Shown here one piece after another: positions 47,472 through 55,708 of a stretch of 64,000 nucleotides of DNA. Within the stretch, counting starts at the first letter, position 1. Each line of letters opens with the position of its first letter. A program made the position numbers and the translations under genes. Source of the DNA: CAMLFJ01 sp040902305 (GTDB lineage: Bacteria; Methylomirabilota; Methylomirabilia; Rokubacteriales; CSP1-6); NCBI GenBank assembly GCA_040902305.1, contig JBBDXN010000155.1, positions 1-64,000 on the forward strand, in the 5' to 3' direction. Under the pieces are notes generated by a model. The model ran no database searches. It was not told where the DNA came from and was given only the letters and a program-made list of their open reading frames with translations.

Positions 47472-48016
47472 AGGGTCAGCACCGTGATCTGGTCATTGGT
47501 GTACACGCAGATGCCGGCCGCGACGCGGAGCGACTGCTCCGCGATCTGGGGCGCTTCGAGCGCGGAGTGCGCGCAGAGGGCCCGGGCCGCGGCCAGGGCA
47601 TAGGGTCCTCCGGATCCGATGCCGACCAGGCCGTCGTCGGGCTCGATGACGTCGCCGGTGCCGGATATGATGAAGGTGACCTCCGCGTCGGCTACCGCGA
47701 GCAGCGCCTCCAGCCGGCGCAGCACCCGGTCCATGCGCCACTCCTTGGCCAGCTCGACCGCCGCGCGCGCCAGGTTGCCCCGGTGCTCCTCGAGCTTCGC
47801 CTCGAACCGCGCGAAGAGCGTGAAGGCGTCGGCGGCGGCCCCCGCGAAGCCGGCGAGCACCCGGTCGTGGTGCATCTTGCGCACCTTGCGCGCGCCCGCC
47901 TTCATGATCGTCTGGCCGAAGGAGACCTGCCCATCTCCCGCCACCGCGACCTGGCCCCGATGCCGGACGCAGACCACGGTGGTGGCGTGGATCTGGGCGG
48001 GGCTGGGCGGCGTCAT
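47468..48016 (-). CDS. hslV: ATP-dependent protease subunit HslV
   Basis: The 182-residue threonine protease has a short propeptide ending before Thr12 in IHATTVVCVRHRG, which would become the N-terminal nucleophile. GDGQVSFGQTIMK and VGIGSGGPYALAAARAL are standard. It is 16 nt downstream of xerC and overlaps hslU. Confidence 0.97.
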   Translation of the reverse strand: MTPPSPAQIHATTVVCVRHRGQVAVAGDGQVSFGQTIMKAGARKVRKMHHDRVLAGFAGAAADAFTLFARFEAKLEEHRGNLARAAVELAKEWRMDRVLRRLEALLAVADAEVTFIISGTGDVIEPDDGLVGIGSGGPYALAAARALCAHSALEAPQIAEQSLRVAAGICVYTNDQITVLTL

Positions 48017-48032
48017 CGCGGCGGGGAGCCTC

Positions 48033-48905
48033 TCAGGTCGCGCGCGGATGCGCAGCGTCGTATACCCGCATCAGGTGCTCGGGGCTCACGTGGGTGTAGC
48101 GCTGGGTCGTGGAGAGGCGGCTGTGGCCCAGCAGCTCCTGGATCAGGCGGAGATCCGCGCCGGCGCCCAGCATGTGGGTGGCGAAGCTGTGGCGCAGGGT
48201 GTGAGGCGTCACCCGCTGCCCGATGCCGGCCCGGCGGGCGCGGGCCCGCACGATGCGATGCGCGCTGCGCGGCGTCAGCCGCCCACCCCGCGCGTTGAGG
48301 AAGAGTGGCCCGCGCCGGCGCCCGCGCATGGCCAGGTAGGCCGCGAGGGCTTCCAGCGCGGTCTCGCCGACCGGCACCACGCGCTCCTTCTCGCCCTTGC
48401 CGAGGACCCGCACGGTATGTCGGGCCTCGTCGAGGTCGTCCACGTCGAGGCCGCAGCCCTCGGCCACCCGCAGCCCGCTCGCGTAGAGCAGCTCCAGCAG
48501 GGCCCGGTCGCGGGCCCCCGCCGCGGTGACCTCGGGCGCGGCGTTCAACAGGACGGCGGCCTCGTCGACCGGCAGGAACGACGGGAGCCGGCGGCCGAGG
48601 CGGGGGCTGCGCACCTGCCGCGCCGGGTTCACCTCGAGGACCCCGCGCCGCGCGAGGAAGCGGAAGCAGCTCCGCACCGCGGCGAGCTTGCGGGCGATGG
48701 TGGCCTTGGCCAGCCGTCGCTTGTGCAGCCGCGCCAGGAAGGCGCGAACCACGCGCGTGTCCGCCGCCTCCCACCCCGCGATCTTCTCCTCCGCGAGGAA
48801 GCCGCTGAACTCGATCAGGTCGGCCGCGTAGCTCCGGAGGGTGTGAGGGGACGCGCCGCGCTCGACGCTCTGGTACTCGAGGAAGGACCCGACCGCCGCG
48901 TCCAT
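48033..48905 (-). CDS. xerC: Tyrosine recombinase XerC
   Basis: The 290-residue protein has a SAM-like N-terminal domain and a catalytic domain with Arg146, Lys170, His235, Arg238, His261 and the nucleophile Tyr270 (in HSRLSTTQRYTHV), so the active site is complete. It resolves chromosome dimers at dif together with XerD. GLRVAEGCGLDVDD differs slightly from the usual SELCGL pattern. It lies between topA and hslV in the conserved dprA-topA-xerC-hslVU order. Confidence 0.94.
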   Translation of the reverse strand: MDAAVGSFLEYQSVERGASPHTLRSYAADLIEFSGFLAEEKIAGWEAADTRVVRAFLARLHKRRLAKATIARKLAAVRSCFRFLARRGVLEVNPARQVRSPRLGRRLPSFLPVDEAAVLLNAAPEVTAAGARDRALLELLYASGLRVAEGCGLDVDDLDEARHTVRVLGKGEKERVVPVGETALEALAAYLAMRGRRRGPLFLNARGGRLTPRSAHRIVRARARRAGIGQRVTPHTLRHSFATHMLGAGADLRLIQELLGHSRLSTTQRYTHVSPEHLMRVYDAAHPRAT

Positions 48906-48927
48906 GGTAGATGAGCCGGGGCGCTTC

Positions 48928-51186
48928 TCACGCGACCGTGGGAGCCACTTCCTGCCGGTAACCGCAATCCTCCCGGAAGCACTGCCGCGTGACCTTGCCG
49001 CCCCGGGCATACCGCTCGGTCAGGAACGGCGCCGCGCACTTGGGGCACGGCTCCGCCACCGGCCGCGTCCACAGGGCGAACTTGCAGGTGGGGTAGTTCG
49101 TGCACGCGTAGAAGGTCTTACCCTTGCGGGTGCGCTTCTCGGTGAGCTGGCCCCCGCAGTTCGGCTCGGGGCACGTGATCCCGAGGGTTACCGGCTTGGT
49201 GGTCTTGCACTCCGGGTAGCCCGAGCAGGCGATGAACTTGCCGAAGCGGCCGTGCTTGATGACCATCGGCTTGCCGCAGGTCGGGCAGATCTCGTCGGTG
49301 GGCTCATCCGCGGGCCGCTCGCGCCCACCGCTCATATCCTTGGTGTACTTGCAGTCGGGATAGGCGGAGCAGGCCAGGAACTTCCCGAAGCGTCCCCACT
49401 TCTCGAGCAGCGGCTTGCCGCAATCGGGGCACTCCTGTCCGGCGTCGACGCCGACCTTGACGTTGTCCATCTTCTTCCCGGCCGCCTTGAGGTCGCGCGA
49501 GAACTGCTTGTAGAAGGTCTCCACCGTCTTCACCCAGTCGGCGTCGCCTTCCTCGATCTTGTCCAGCGACTCCTCGAGCTGGGCGGTGAACTCGACGTCC
49601 ATGACCTCGGGGAAGTGGGGCACCAGCATGTCGGTGACCTGCATGCCGAGATCGGTCGGGAACAGGGTACCGCGGTCGCGCCGAACGTAGCCCCGATCCT
49701 GGATGGTGCCGAGGATCTGGGCGTAGGTGGACGGCCGGCCGATCCCCCGATCCTCGAGCGTCTTGACCAGCGAGGCCTCCGTGAAGCGGGGCGGCGGCTG
49801 GGTGAAGTGCTGCTTGGGGTCGAGGGCCAGGAGCTTGAGCGTCTCGCCGACGGTGAGCGGGGGCATCACCGCCTCCGCCTCCTCCTCCGGAGTCTCGTCG
49901 GTGGCCTCGCGCGACTCCACGTACACCGCGGTGAAGCCGGGGAACTTCATCGTCGAGCCCTGGGCCCGGAAGAGGCAGTCTCCCGCGGTGACGTCCGCCG
50001 CCACCGTGTCGTACACCGCCGGCAGCATCTGGCTCGCGAGGAAGCGCTCCCAGACGAGCCGGTACAGCGCGAGCTGGTCCTTGGACAGGAATCGCGCCAC
50101 CGCCTTGGGCTCGCGCGCCACCGAGCTCGGGCGCACCGCTTCGTGCGCTTCCTGCGCGCTCTTCTTGGCCTTGTAGGTGGGCGGCGCGTCGGGCAGGTAC
50201 TCCCGCCCCAGGCGCCCGGTCACCCACTGTCGCGCCTCGTCCTGGGCCTCCGCGGCCACCCGCACCGCGTCGGTGCGCATGTACGTGATGAGGCCGACCG
50301 CGCCTTCGTCGCCGAGCTCGACGCCCTCGTAGAGCTGCTGGGCCAGCATCATCGTCTTCTTGGCGGTGAAGTGGAGCTTGCGGCTCGCGTCCTGCTGCAA
50401 CGTCGAGGTGATGAAGGGCGGGGCGGGGTTGCGGCGCCGCTCCCCGCGGGTGACCGACTTCACCGTCCAGACGCTGCCGTGCAGCGAGGTCATCACCGCC
50501 ATGGTGGCGGCCTCGTCGGGCAGGTCCGTCTTCTCGCTCCGCACCTCCTTCAGCGTGGCCGTGAAGTCGGGCGGGTTCTTGCCCTTGAGCTTGGCGTGCA
50601 GGGACCAGTACTCCACCGGCACGAAGGCGGCGACCTCGCGCTCGCGCTCGGTGATGAGGCGCACCGCCACCGACTGCACGCGCCCGGCCGAGAGCCCGCG
50701 GCGGATCTTCTCCCACAGCAGCGGCGAGAGCTTGTAGCCCACCAGCCGGTCCAGCACCCGCCGAGCCTGCTGGGCGTTGACCTTGTTGGAGTCGATCTTG
50801 CCCGGGTGCAGGAACGCGGCCTTGACCGCCCGCTCGGTGATCTCGTTGAACATGATCCGGTGCGTCTTGGCCTTGCTGATCCCGAGCTCCTGGGCCAGGT
50901 GCCAGCCGATGGCCTCCCCTTCGCGGTCCGGGTCGGTCGCGATGTACAGCGAGTCCGCCTTCTCGGCCGCCTTCTTCAGCTCGTCGAGCACCTTCTTCTT
51001 GGCCGGAAGCACCTTGTACTCCGGCTTGAAACCCTTCTTCTCGTCCACGCCGAGCTTGGACTTGGGCAGATCGCGGATGTGGCCCATCGAGGCCTTGACG
51101 ACGTACTTCGACTCCAGGTACTTCTGGATCGTCTTGACCTTGGTGGGCGACTCCACCACAACCAATCCCAATCCCCGCTTCGCCAC
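48928..51186 (-). CDS. topA: DNA topoisomerase I
   Basis: The 752-residue type IA topoisomerase has the Toprim domain (VVVESPTKVKTIQKYL, ATDPDREGEAIGWHL), the active-site tyrosine in GLITYMRTDAVRV near residue 300, and three or four C-terminal zinc-ribbon modules (CPDCGKPLLEKWGRFGKFLAC and similar repeats). It relaxes negative supercoils. GTG 51186 opens the frame, 11 nt after the dprA stop. Confidence 0.97.
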   Translation of the reverse strand: MAKRGLGLVVVESPTKVKTIQKYLESKYVVKASMGHIRDLPKSKLGVDEKKGFKPEYKVLPAKKKVLDELKKAAEKADSLYIATDPDREGEAIGWHLAQELGISKAKTHRIMFNEITERAVKAAFLHPGKIDSNKVNAQQARRVLDRLVGYKLSPLLWEKIRRGLSAGRVQSVAVRLITEREREVAAFVPVEYWSLHAKLKGKNPPDFTATLKEVRSEKTDLPDEAATMAVMTSLHGSVWTVKSVTRGERRRNPAPPFITSTLQQDASRKLHFTAKKTMMLAQQLYEGVELGDEGAVGLITYMRTDAVRVAAEAQDEARQWVTGRLGREYLPDAPPTYKAKKSAQEAHEAVRPSSVAREPKAVARFLSKDQLALYRLVWERFLASQMLPAVYDTVAADVTAGDCLFRAQGSTMKFPGFTAVYVESREATDETPEEEAEAVMPPLTVGETLKLLALDPKQHFTQPPPRFTEASLVKTLEDRGIGRPSTYAQILGTIQDRGYVRRDRGTLFPTDLGMQVTDMLVPHFPEVMDVEFTAQLEESLDKIEEGDADWVKTVETFYKQFSRDLKAAGKKMDNVKVGVDAGQECPDCGKPLLEKWGRFGKFLACSAYPDCKYTKDMSGGRERPADEPTDEICPTCGKPMVIKHGRFGKFIACSGYPECKTTKPVTLGITCPEPNCGGQLTEKRTRKGKTFYACTNYPTCKFALWTRPVAEPCPKCAAPFLTERYARGGKVTRQCFREDCGYRQEVAPTVA

Positions 51187-51197
51187 CCGGTGCCCTC

Positions 51198-52238
51198 CTA
51201 CGCCCGTCCGACTCGGACGAACCGCTTGCCTTCGATCTGCCTCACGCGCCCCTCCAGCTCCAGATCCAGCAGCGCGGCCGAGACCCGCCCGGCTCCGAGG
51301 CCGCTCCGCTCGATCACGTGGTCGATGTCGACCGGATCCTCACCCAGGAGCGAGAGGATCTTGCGTGTCGCAACCGTGACTTGTCTTTGGTATTCGCTCG
51401 GCTCGCCTTCGGCTTCACCTCGCCCTGCCACTGCCGGCTCGCCTTCGGCTTCACCTCGCCCTGCCACTGCCGGCTCGCCTTCGACAGCGCCTCCTGTCGT
51501 TCCCGTTCTTTCGGCGGTGTCGATGCAGCCTTTCCAGCGCGCCGGCAGGACCGCGACCACGTCCTCCCAACCCATCGCGACCGCGGCGCCGTCCTGGATG
51601 AGACGGTTCGCGCCGCGGCTCTCCGGCGTGGTGATTCGGCCGGGAACCGCCAGCACCTCGCGGCCCAGCTCGGCGGCCAGGCGCGCGGTGATCAGCGAGC
51701 CGCTCCGCTCCGCCGCCTCCACGACCACCACCGCCAGCGACATCGCCGCGATCACCTGGTTGCGGGCCGGGAAGTTCTGGGGCAGCGGCGGCGTGCCGAG
51801 CGCGAACTGGGAGACCAGCGCGCCGCGTTCCACGATCTCCGCGGCCAGCCGGCGATTCTCCGGCGGGTAGATCACGTCGACGCCCGACCCCAGCACCGCG
51901 ATGGTGCGGCCGCCCACGCGCAGCGCGCCGCGATGCGCGGCGCTGTCGATGCCGCGCGCGAGCCCGCTCACGATCGTGACGCCGCGCGCGGCCAGGTCTG
52001 CCGCGAGCAGCTCGGCCACGTGGAGCCCGTAGGAGGTGGCCCGGCGCGAGCCCACGATGGCCACCGCGACCACGTCCGCGTCCACGAGCCGGCCTTGCAC
52101 GTGGAGCGTCTCGGGCGCGCTGGGCACGTCCCGGAGCAGCGCCGGGTACTCGGCGCCGCCGCGCGCGAGCGCGCGCGGGATCACCTCGGGCTGTCGCGCC
52201 GTCTCCGCGTCGATACGGTCATGTATCACGTGCGTCAC
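51198..52238 (-). CDS. dprA: DNA-processing protein DprA with in-frame repeat insertion
   Basis: The 346-residue protein has the DprA Rossmann domain (VAIVGSRRATSYG, VSGLARGIDSAAHRGAL, GSGVDVIYPPENRRLA, RSGSLITARLAAELGREVLA) and a C-terminal winged helix (ILSLLGEDPVDIDHVIERSG). It lacks the N-terminal SAM-like domain of many homologues. Between the two domains, residues about 249-283 are encoded by 36-bp tandem repeats (AVAGRGEAEGEP twice) of the dispersed family. DprA loads RecA on incoming DNA during transformation. A promoter-like pair lies upstream at 52281-52308. Confidence 0.93.
   Translation of the reverse strand: MTHVIHDRIDAETARQPEVIPRALARGGAEYPALLRDVPSAPETLHVQGRLVDADVVAVAIVGSRRATSYGLHVAELLAADLAARGVTIVSGLARGIDSAAHRGALRVGGRTIAVLGSGVDVIYPPENRRLAAEIVERGALVSQFALGTPPLPQNFPARNQVIAAMSLAVVVVEAAERSGSLITARLAAELGREVLAVPGRITTPESRGANRLIQDGAAVAMGWEDVVAVLPARWKGCIDTAERTGTTGGAVEGEPAVAGRGEAEGEPAVAGRGEAEGEPSEYQRQVTVATRKILSLLGEDPVDIDHVIERSGLGAGRVSAALLDLELEGRVRQIEGKRFVRVGRA
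51391..51494. repeat. Dispersed-repeat copies inside dprA
   Basis: A full core copy at 51391-51424 starts with the same 24 nt as the copies at 45064 and 62437. From 51399 the sequence is two identical 36-bp units (51399-51434 and 51435-51470), then a partial third unit ending near 51494. The unit length of 36 keeps the dprA frame open, adding 12 residues per copy. Confidence 0.92.
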
Positions 52239-52280
52239 TCACCTCGCCGATCGAGATCCTAGGGTCGAACAGTGCGTTTC

Positions 52281-52308
52281 AGTATACCGGACGGTCAAAC
52301 TCGGTCAA
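52281..52308 (-). promoter_or_regulatory. Promoter upstream of dprA
   Basis: On the minus strand TTGACC (52308-52303) and TATACT (52286-52281) are spaced by 16 nt. CGGTCAAA is directly repeated with a 10-bp step over the -35 region (52292 and 52302). It could drive dprA-topA-xerC-hslVU and possibly arg genes. Confidence 0.6.
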
Positions 52309-52335
52309 AACCGGGCGCGGGCGCGGCGCGGCCGA

Positions 52336-53151
52336 TCACCGCGGCGCGCGACCGGGAGAATCGAGCGACGCGAGGAGCGCGCGCGCCTGGGTGGCCGCCT
52401 CCGTGCGGGGATGCGATTTGACCACCCGCGCCCACGTCTCGCGCGCGCGCGGAAGGTCGTGCAGCGCGCGGTAGCACATGCCGAGCTTGAGCAGCGACTC
52501 GGCGACCGGCTGGCTCTGCGGGTAGAGATCGGGCACCTTCTGGAACTCGGTCGCCGCCTGGTTGAAGTCGCGCTGGCGATAGTAGGCCTCGCCGATCCAG
52601 TACTGGGCGCTCGCGGCCAGGTTGTGCCGGGGAAACCGGTCGATCAGCTCCGTGAACTCGAGCACCGCCTGCCCGTGCTCGTCCGCCCGGAAGCTGGTCA
52701 TGGCGGTCGCGTAGAGCTTCTCGGCCGACACCTCGCGACCGGGCGGCGGCACCAGCGGCTTCGCGGCCGGCGAAGCCGGTGGCGGCACGCTGAGCGTGGC
52801 CACCTTCTGGTTCGTCTCGTCGAGCGCGGAGCGCAGTCCGCGGAGAGCGCCGTCCTGCTGCTGGATGGCCTGCTTGACCTGCTCGCGCTCGGTGGCCGAG
52901 GCCTTCGTCTCGCCGACCAGGAAGGCCGCCTGCGCATCGAGCGCCCTCATCTCGCCGGCCAGCTTCCCCACGTCCTTGGCCATCTGGTCCTGCCCCTTCC
53001 GGAGCTCCTCGACCTGCTTCACCAGCGCGGCCATCTCGGCCTCGCGACGCGCCTTCTCTCCAGTGCCGCAGCCGGGCGCGGTCGCGGCCAGCAGGGCGAG
53101 CCCGACGACGGGCCCGCTACGCACGATGCGTTCCTGGAGCCAGGTCACCAT
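52336..53151 (-). CDS. Tol-Pal-associated CpoB/YbgF-like lipoprotein
   Basis: The 271-residue protein has a signal segment (SGPVVGLALLAATAPGC) with a likely lipid-modified cysteine, a coiled-coil region (residues 35-110) and a C-terminal TPR domain with YbgF-type repeats (AQYWIGEAYYRQRDFNQA, PRARETWARVVKSHP). CpoB links the Tol system with peptidoglycan synthesis during division in E. coli. No tolA, tolB or pal genes are present here. Confidence 0.83.
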   Translation of the reverse strand: MVTWLQERIVRSGPVVGLALLAATAPGCGTGEKARREAEMAALVKQVEELRKGQDQMAKDVGKLAGEMRALDAQAAFLVGETKASATEREQVKQAIQQQDGALRGLRSALDETNQKVATLSVPPPASPAAKPLVPPPGREVSAEKLYATAMTSFRADEHGQAVLEFTELIDRFPRHNLAASAQYWIGEAYYRQRDFNQAATEFQKVPDLYPQSQPVAESLLKLGMCYRALHDLPRARETWARVVKSHPRTEAATQARALLASLDSPGRAPR

Positions 53152-53201
53152 GGGCTCGACCGTAGCACCTGTCCATTCGAAAAGCTAATTTTCACGAGCC
53201 T

Positions 53202-53230
53202 TTGACTGACATTCGGCTTTTCGCTAGCAT
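53202..53230 (+). promoter_or_regulatory. Promoter of the YeeE/YedE transporter gene
   Basis: TTGACT (53202-53207) and TAGCAT (53225-53230) are spaced by 17 nt. The ATG at 53240 begins 9 nt after the -10 box, so the transcript would have little or no leader. Confidence 0.55.
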
Positions 53231-53239
53231 GGCTGGGCC

Positions 53240-54238
53240 ATGGACGAGTTGCCCTGGATACTCGCGCTCTCCGCGCTCGGTACCGGCCTCGTCTTCGGCT
53301 ACGCGATCCAGCGCGGCGGCTTCTGCCTCACCCGGGCGCTCTCCAACGCGGTGCTCATGCGGGACGGCAACATCCTGCGCGCCTATCTCCTCGCCCTGCT
53401 CGTGGCGATGGTCGGCGTGCAGATGATCGACGCGCTGGGGCTCGTGGACATTCCCCTGCGCCCGCTGCGCTGGCTGTCGAACATCGTGGGCGGGCTTCTG
53501 TTCGGGGTGGGGATGATCCTCTCCGGCGGCTGCTCGGGCAGCACCTGGTATCGCGTCGGCGAAGGCGCCCTGGGTGCCTGCGTCGTCCTGCTGGGCTTCG
53601 CCATCGGCGCCACCACCGCGGGCGTCGGGCTCCTGGCCCCGCTCCGCACTCAGCTCCAGAAGCCCGCGGTCACGATCGGGGACGGCGCGGCCCCGACGCT
53701 CGCCAATATCGTGGGGCTCTCGCCTTGGATCGTCATCGTCGTGCTCGCGGTGGGCGTCGGCATCTGGCTGATGCGCGGCCCCCGGGAGCCCGAGCACGGC
53801 AAGTGGCCCTGGCCCGTCAGCGGCGCCGCCGTCGGGGTGATGATCGCGGTGGGCTGGTGGGCTTCCTCCTCCGGCGACCGCCCCGTCGGCATCACCTTCG
53901 CGGCCAATACCGGCCACCTGCTCACCTACCCGATGGTCGGCTATCCCAACCGCGTGACGTGGAGCATGCTGATGGCCCTCGGCGTCCCCCTCGGCGCCTT
54001 CGTCGCGGCCTGGACCACGAACCAGTTCAACTGGAAGCTGCCGGCGGCAGCAAGCCTGGTGAAGATCTTCTCGGGCGGCCTCCTGATGGGCGCGGCCGCG
54101 CTCGTCGCCGAGGGCTGCAACATCAACCAAGGGCTGACAAACTCCGCCACCCTCGCCCTCGGCAGCCTGCTCACGTTCGCGTCGATGTGCGCAGGAGCTT
54201 ACGCGACGATCTGGTTCTTGTTCGTCCGAAAGTCCTGA
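53240..54238 (+). CDS. YeeE/YedE family (TsuA-like) sulfur transporter
   Basis: The 332-residue membrane protein has about nine hydrophobic helices with the conserved cysteine motifs of thiosulfate transporter TsuA: IQRGGFCLTRAL, ILSGGCSGSTWYR and VAEGCNINQGLTNSATLALG. These cysteines relay thiosulfate or a related sulfur compound through the membrane. Bacterial relatives also take part in selenium or molybdenum-linked sulfur traffic. The neighbouring moeA is convergent, so no operon link is implied. Confidence 0.9.
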   Translation: MDELPWILALSALGTGLVFGYAIQRGGFCLTRALSNAVLMRDGNILRAYLLALLVAMVGVQMIDALGLVDIPLRPLRWLSNIVGGLLFGVGMILSGGCSGSTWYRVGEGALGACVVLLGFAIGATTAGVGLLAPLRTQLQKPAVTIGDGAAPTLANIVGLSPWIVIVVLAVGVGIWLMRGPREPEHGKWPWPVSGAAVGVMIAVGWWASSSGDRPVGITFAANTGHLLTYPMVGYPNRVTWSMLMALGVPLGAFVAAWTTNQFNWKLPAAASLVKIFSGGLLMGAAALVAEGCNINQGLTNSATLALGSLLTFASMCAGAYATIWFLFVRKS

Positions 54239-54253
54239 GTCGAGCGCGCGAAT

Positions 54254-54421
54254 CGGGCGGGCAGCGCCGCCGGGGGGTGGCGGGTGGGGCTCTGACCACG
54301 ACGCGCTTTCTCGTCTCGCGCGTGAGCGGTTCCCAATCCGGGAGGGAGCGGCTTCTGGCTTCCGTCGGCGGGAACGGGTCACCCGCCCCACCCGCCACCC
54401 CCCGGCGGCGCTGCCCGCCCG
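54254..54421. repeat. 37-bp perfect inverted repeat with 94-nt loop
   Basis: The arm at 54254-54290 begins CGGGCGGGCAGCGCCGCCGG, and its exact reverse complement is at 54385-54421. The loop contains a further possible stem (GTTCCC / GGGAAC). G-rich arms (GGGGGGTGGCGGGTGGGG) could form quadruplexes. It fills the gap between convergent yeeE-like and moeA genes and may end transcription on both strands or be a small mobile element. Confidence 0.93.
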
Positions 54422-54444
54422 GTCTTCCGCTCGATTGGTTCGTT

Positions 54445-55671
54445 CTACAGGGCGGGGCGGAGGACGATCACCTTCACGGGTTCGCCGGGCTGGATCGTCG
54501 TGCCGCCCGGAACCACGGCGAGTCCATCGGCGGTCACCATCGACCGCAGGACGCCGGAGCTCTGCGTGCCGGTCAGGCGCGCGCCGTGGCCTTCTCCGTC
54601 TGGGGTCAATGTGATGCGGAGGTAGCCGCGGCGGTTGTCTCCGTTCTTGATGGGGGCGAGGGCGCGCGCGGTGAGGGTGGGCCGATGGAGACGGGTGTGC
54701 CCGGCCATGCGGAGGATGGCGGGGCGGACGAAGAGCTCGAAGGTGACCATGGCCGAGACGGGGTTGCCGGGCAGCGCAAAGAGGGCAAGGGCGCCCTTGC
54801 CCTCCTGCGGGATCGTCGAGAACGCGATCGGCTTCCCGGGGCGCATGTCCACGAGCCACAGATGCTGCTCCGCCCCGAGCCGGGCGAGCGCGTCCTTGAC
54901 GAAGTCGTGCTCCCCCACCGAAACGCCCGCGGAGGACATGATGAGATCGCAGCCGAGCCCCCATCGCAGGCGCGCCTCGATGTCTTCCCGCCGGTCTCGC
55001 GCGATGCCGAGGCTCACCGGCTGAGCCCCGGCCTCGATCACCTGGGCGATGAGGGAATAGCTGTTGGAGTTCGGGATCTGGCCGGGGCCGATCCGGCCGC
55101 CCAGGTCCACCAGCTCGTCACCGGTCGAGAGGATGCCCACGCGCGGCCGGCGGATCACGCTCACCATGGCGCGCCCGACCGTCGCGAGCAGCCCGATGTC
55201 GGCCGCGCTCAGCACCCGACTGCGGTCCAGGACGCGGTCGGCCCGCTTCATGTCCTCGCCTCGCGGCCTCACGAAGGCGCCGGCTTCGAGGCGCGCGGGG
55301 ACCAGCAGCGTGTCCCCCTCCGCCCTGACGTCCTCCTGAGGAATGACCGAGTCGGCCCCCTCGGGGATCGGCGCGCCGGTGAAGATCCGGAAGGCCTCGC
55401 CGGCGCGGAGCGGGCGCTCCGCGGTCGCCCCGGCCGCCACGTGCGCGACGACCGCGAGCCGAGCGGGCGCCTCGGCGGAGGCGGCGCCAACGTCGGCGCT
55501 CCGCAGCGCGTAGCCGTCCATCGAGGAGGCCGGCCAGGGTGGCATGTCGCGTGGGCTGTCCACGTCCTCCGCGAGCACGCGGTGGAGCACCTCGGTAAGC
55601 GGCACGCGCTCATCTCCCAGCGCGGCCACCCGGGACAGGATGCGGTCGAGCGCTTCCTCGACGGAAATCAC
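54445..55671 (-). CDS. moeA: Molybdopterin molybdenumtransferase MoeA
   Basis: The 408-residue protein has the MoeA signatures SMDGYALRSADV, RIFTGAPIPEGAD, RPRGEDMKRADRVL, and the MPT-binding domain VGILSTGDEL with SSAGVSVGEHDFVKDAL and ALPGNPVSAMVTFELFV. It inserts molybdate into adenylated molybdopterin. A Mo-dependent partner enzyme is not in this window. Confidence 0.95.
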   Translation of the reverse strand: MISVEEALDRILSRVAALGDERVPLTEVLHRVLAEDVDSPRDMPPWPASSMDGYALRSADVGAASAEAPARLAVVAHVAAGATAERPLRAGEAFRIFTGAPIPEGADSVIPQEDVRAEGDTLLVPARLEAGAFVRPRGEDMKRADRVLDRSRVLSAADIGLLATVGRAMVSVIRRPRVGILSTGDELVDLGGRIGPGQIPNSNSYSLIAQVIEAGAQPVSLGIARDRREDIEARLRWGLGCDLIMSSAGVSVGEHDFVKDALARLGAEQHLWLVDMRPGKPIAFSTIPQEGKGALALFALPGNPVSAMVTFELFVRPAILRMAGHTRLHRPTLTARALAPIKNGDNRRGYLRITLTPDGEGHGARLTGTQSSGVLRSMVTADGLAVVPGGTTIQPGEPVKVIVLRPAL

Positions 55672-55708
55672 CCCGGTATTCTACCGCGGGGCGCGCGGGA
55701 GGCGGGGG

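Noticed and set aside
48033..48905. Integrase of a mobile element
   Set aside because: Position in the dprA-topA-xerC-hslVU order and full-length XerC features indicate the housekeeping recombinase. No att sites or phage genes are near.
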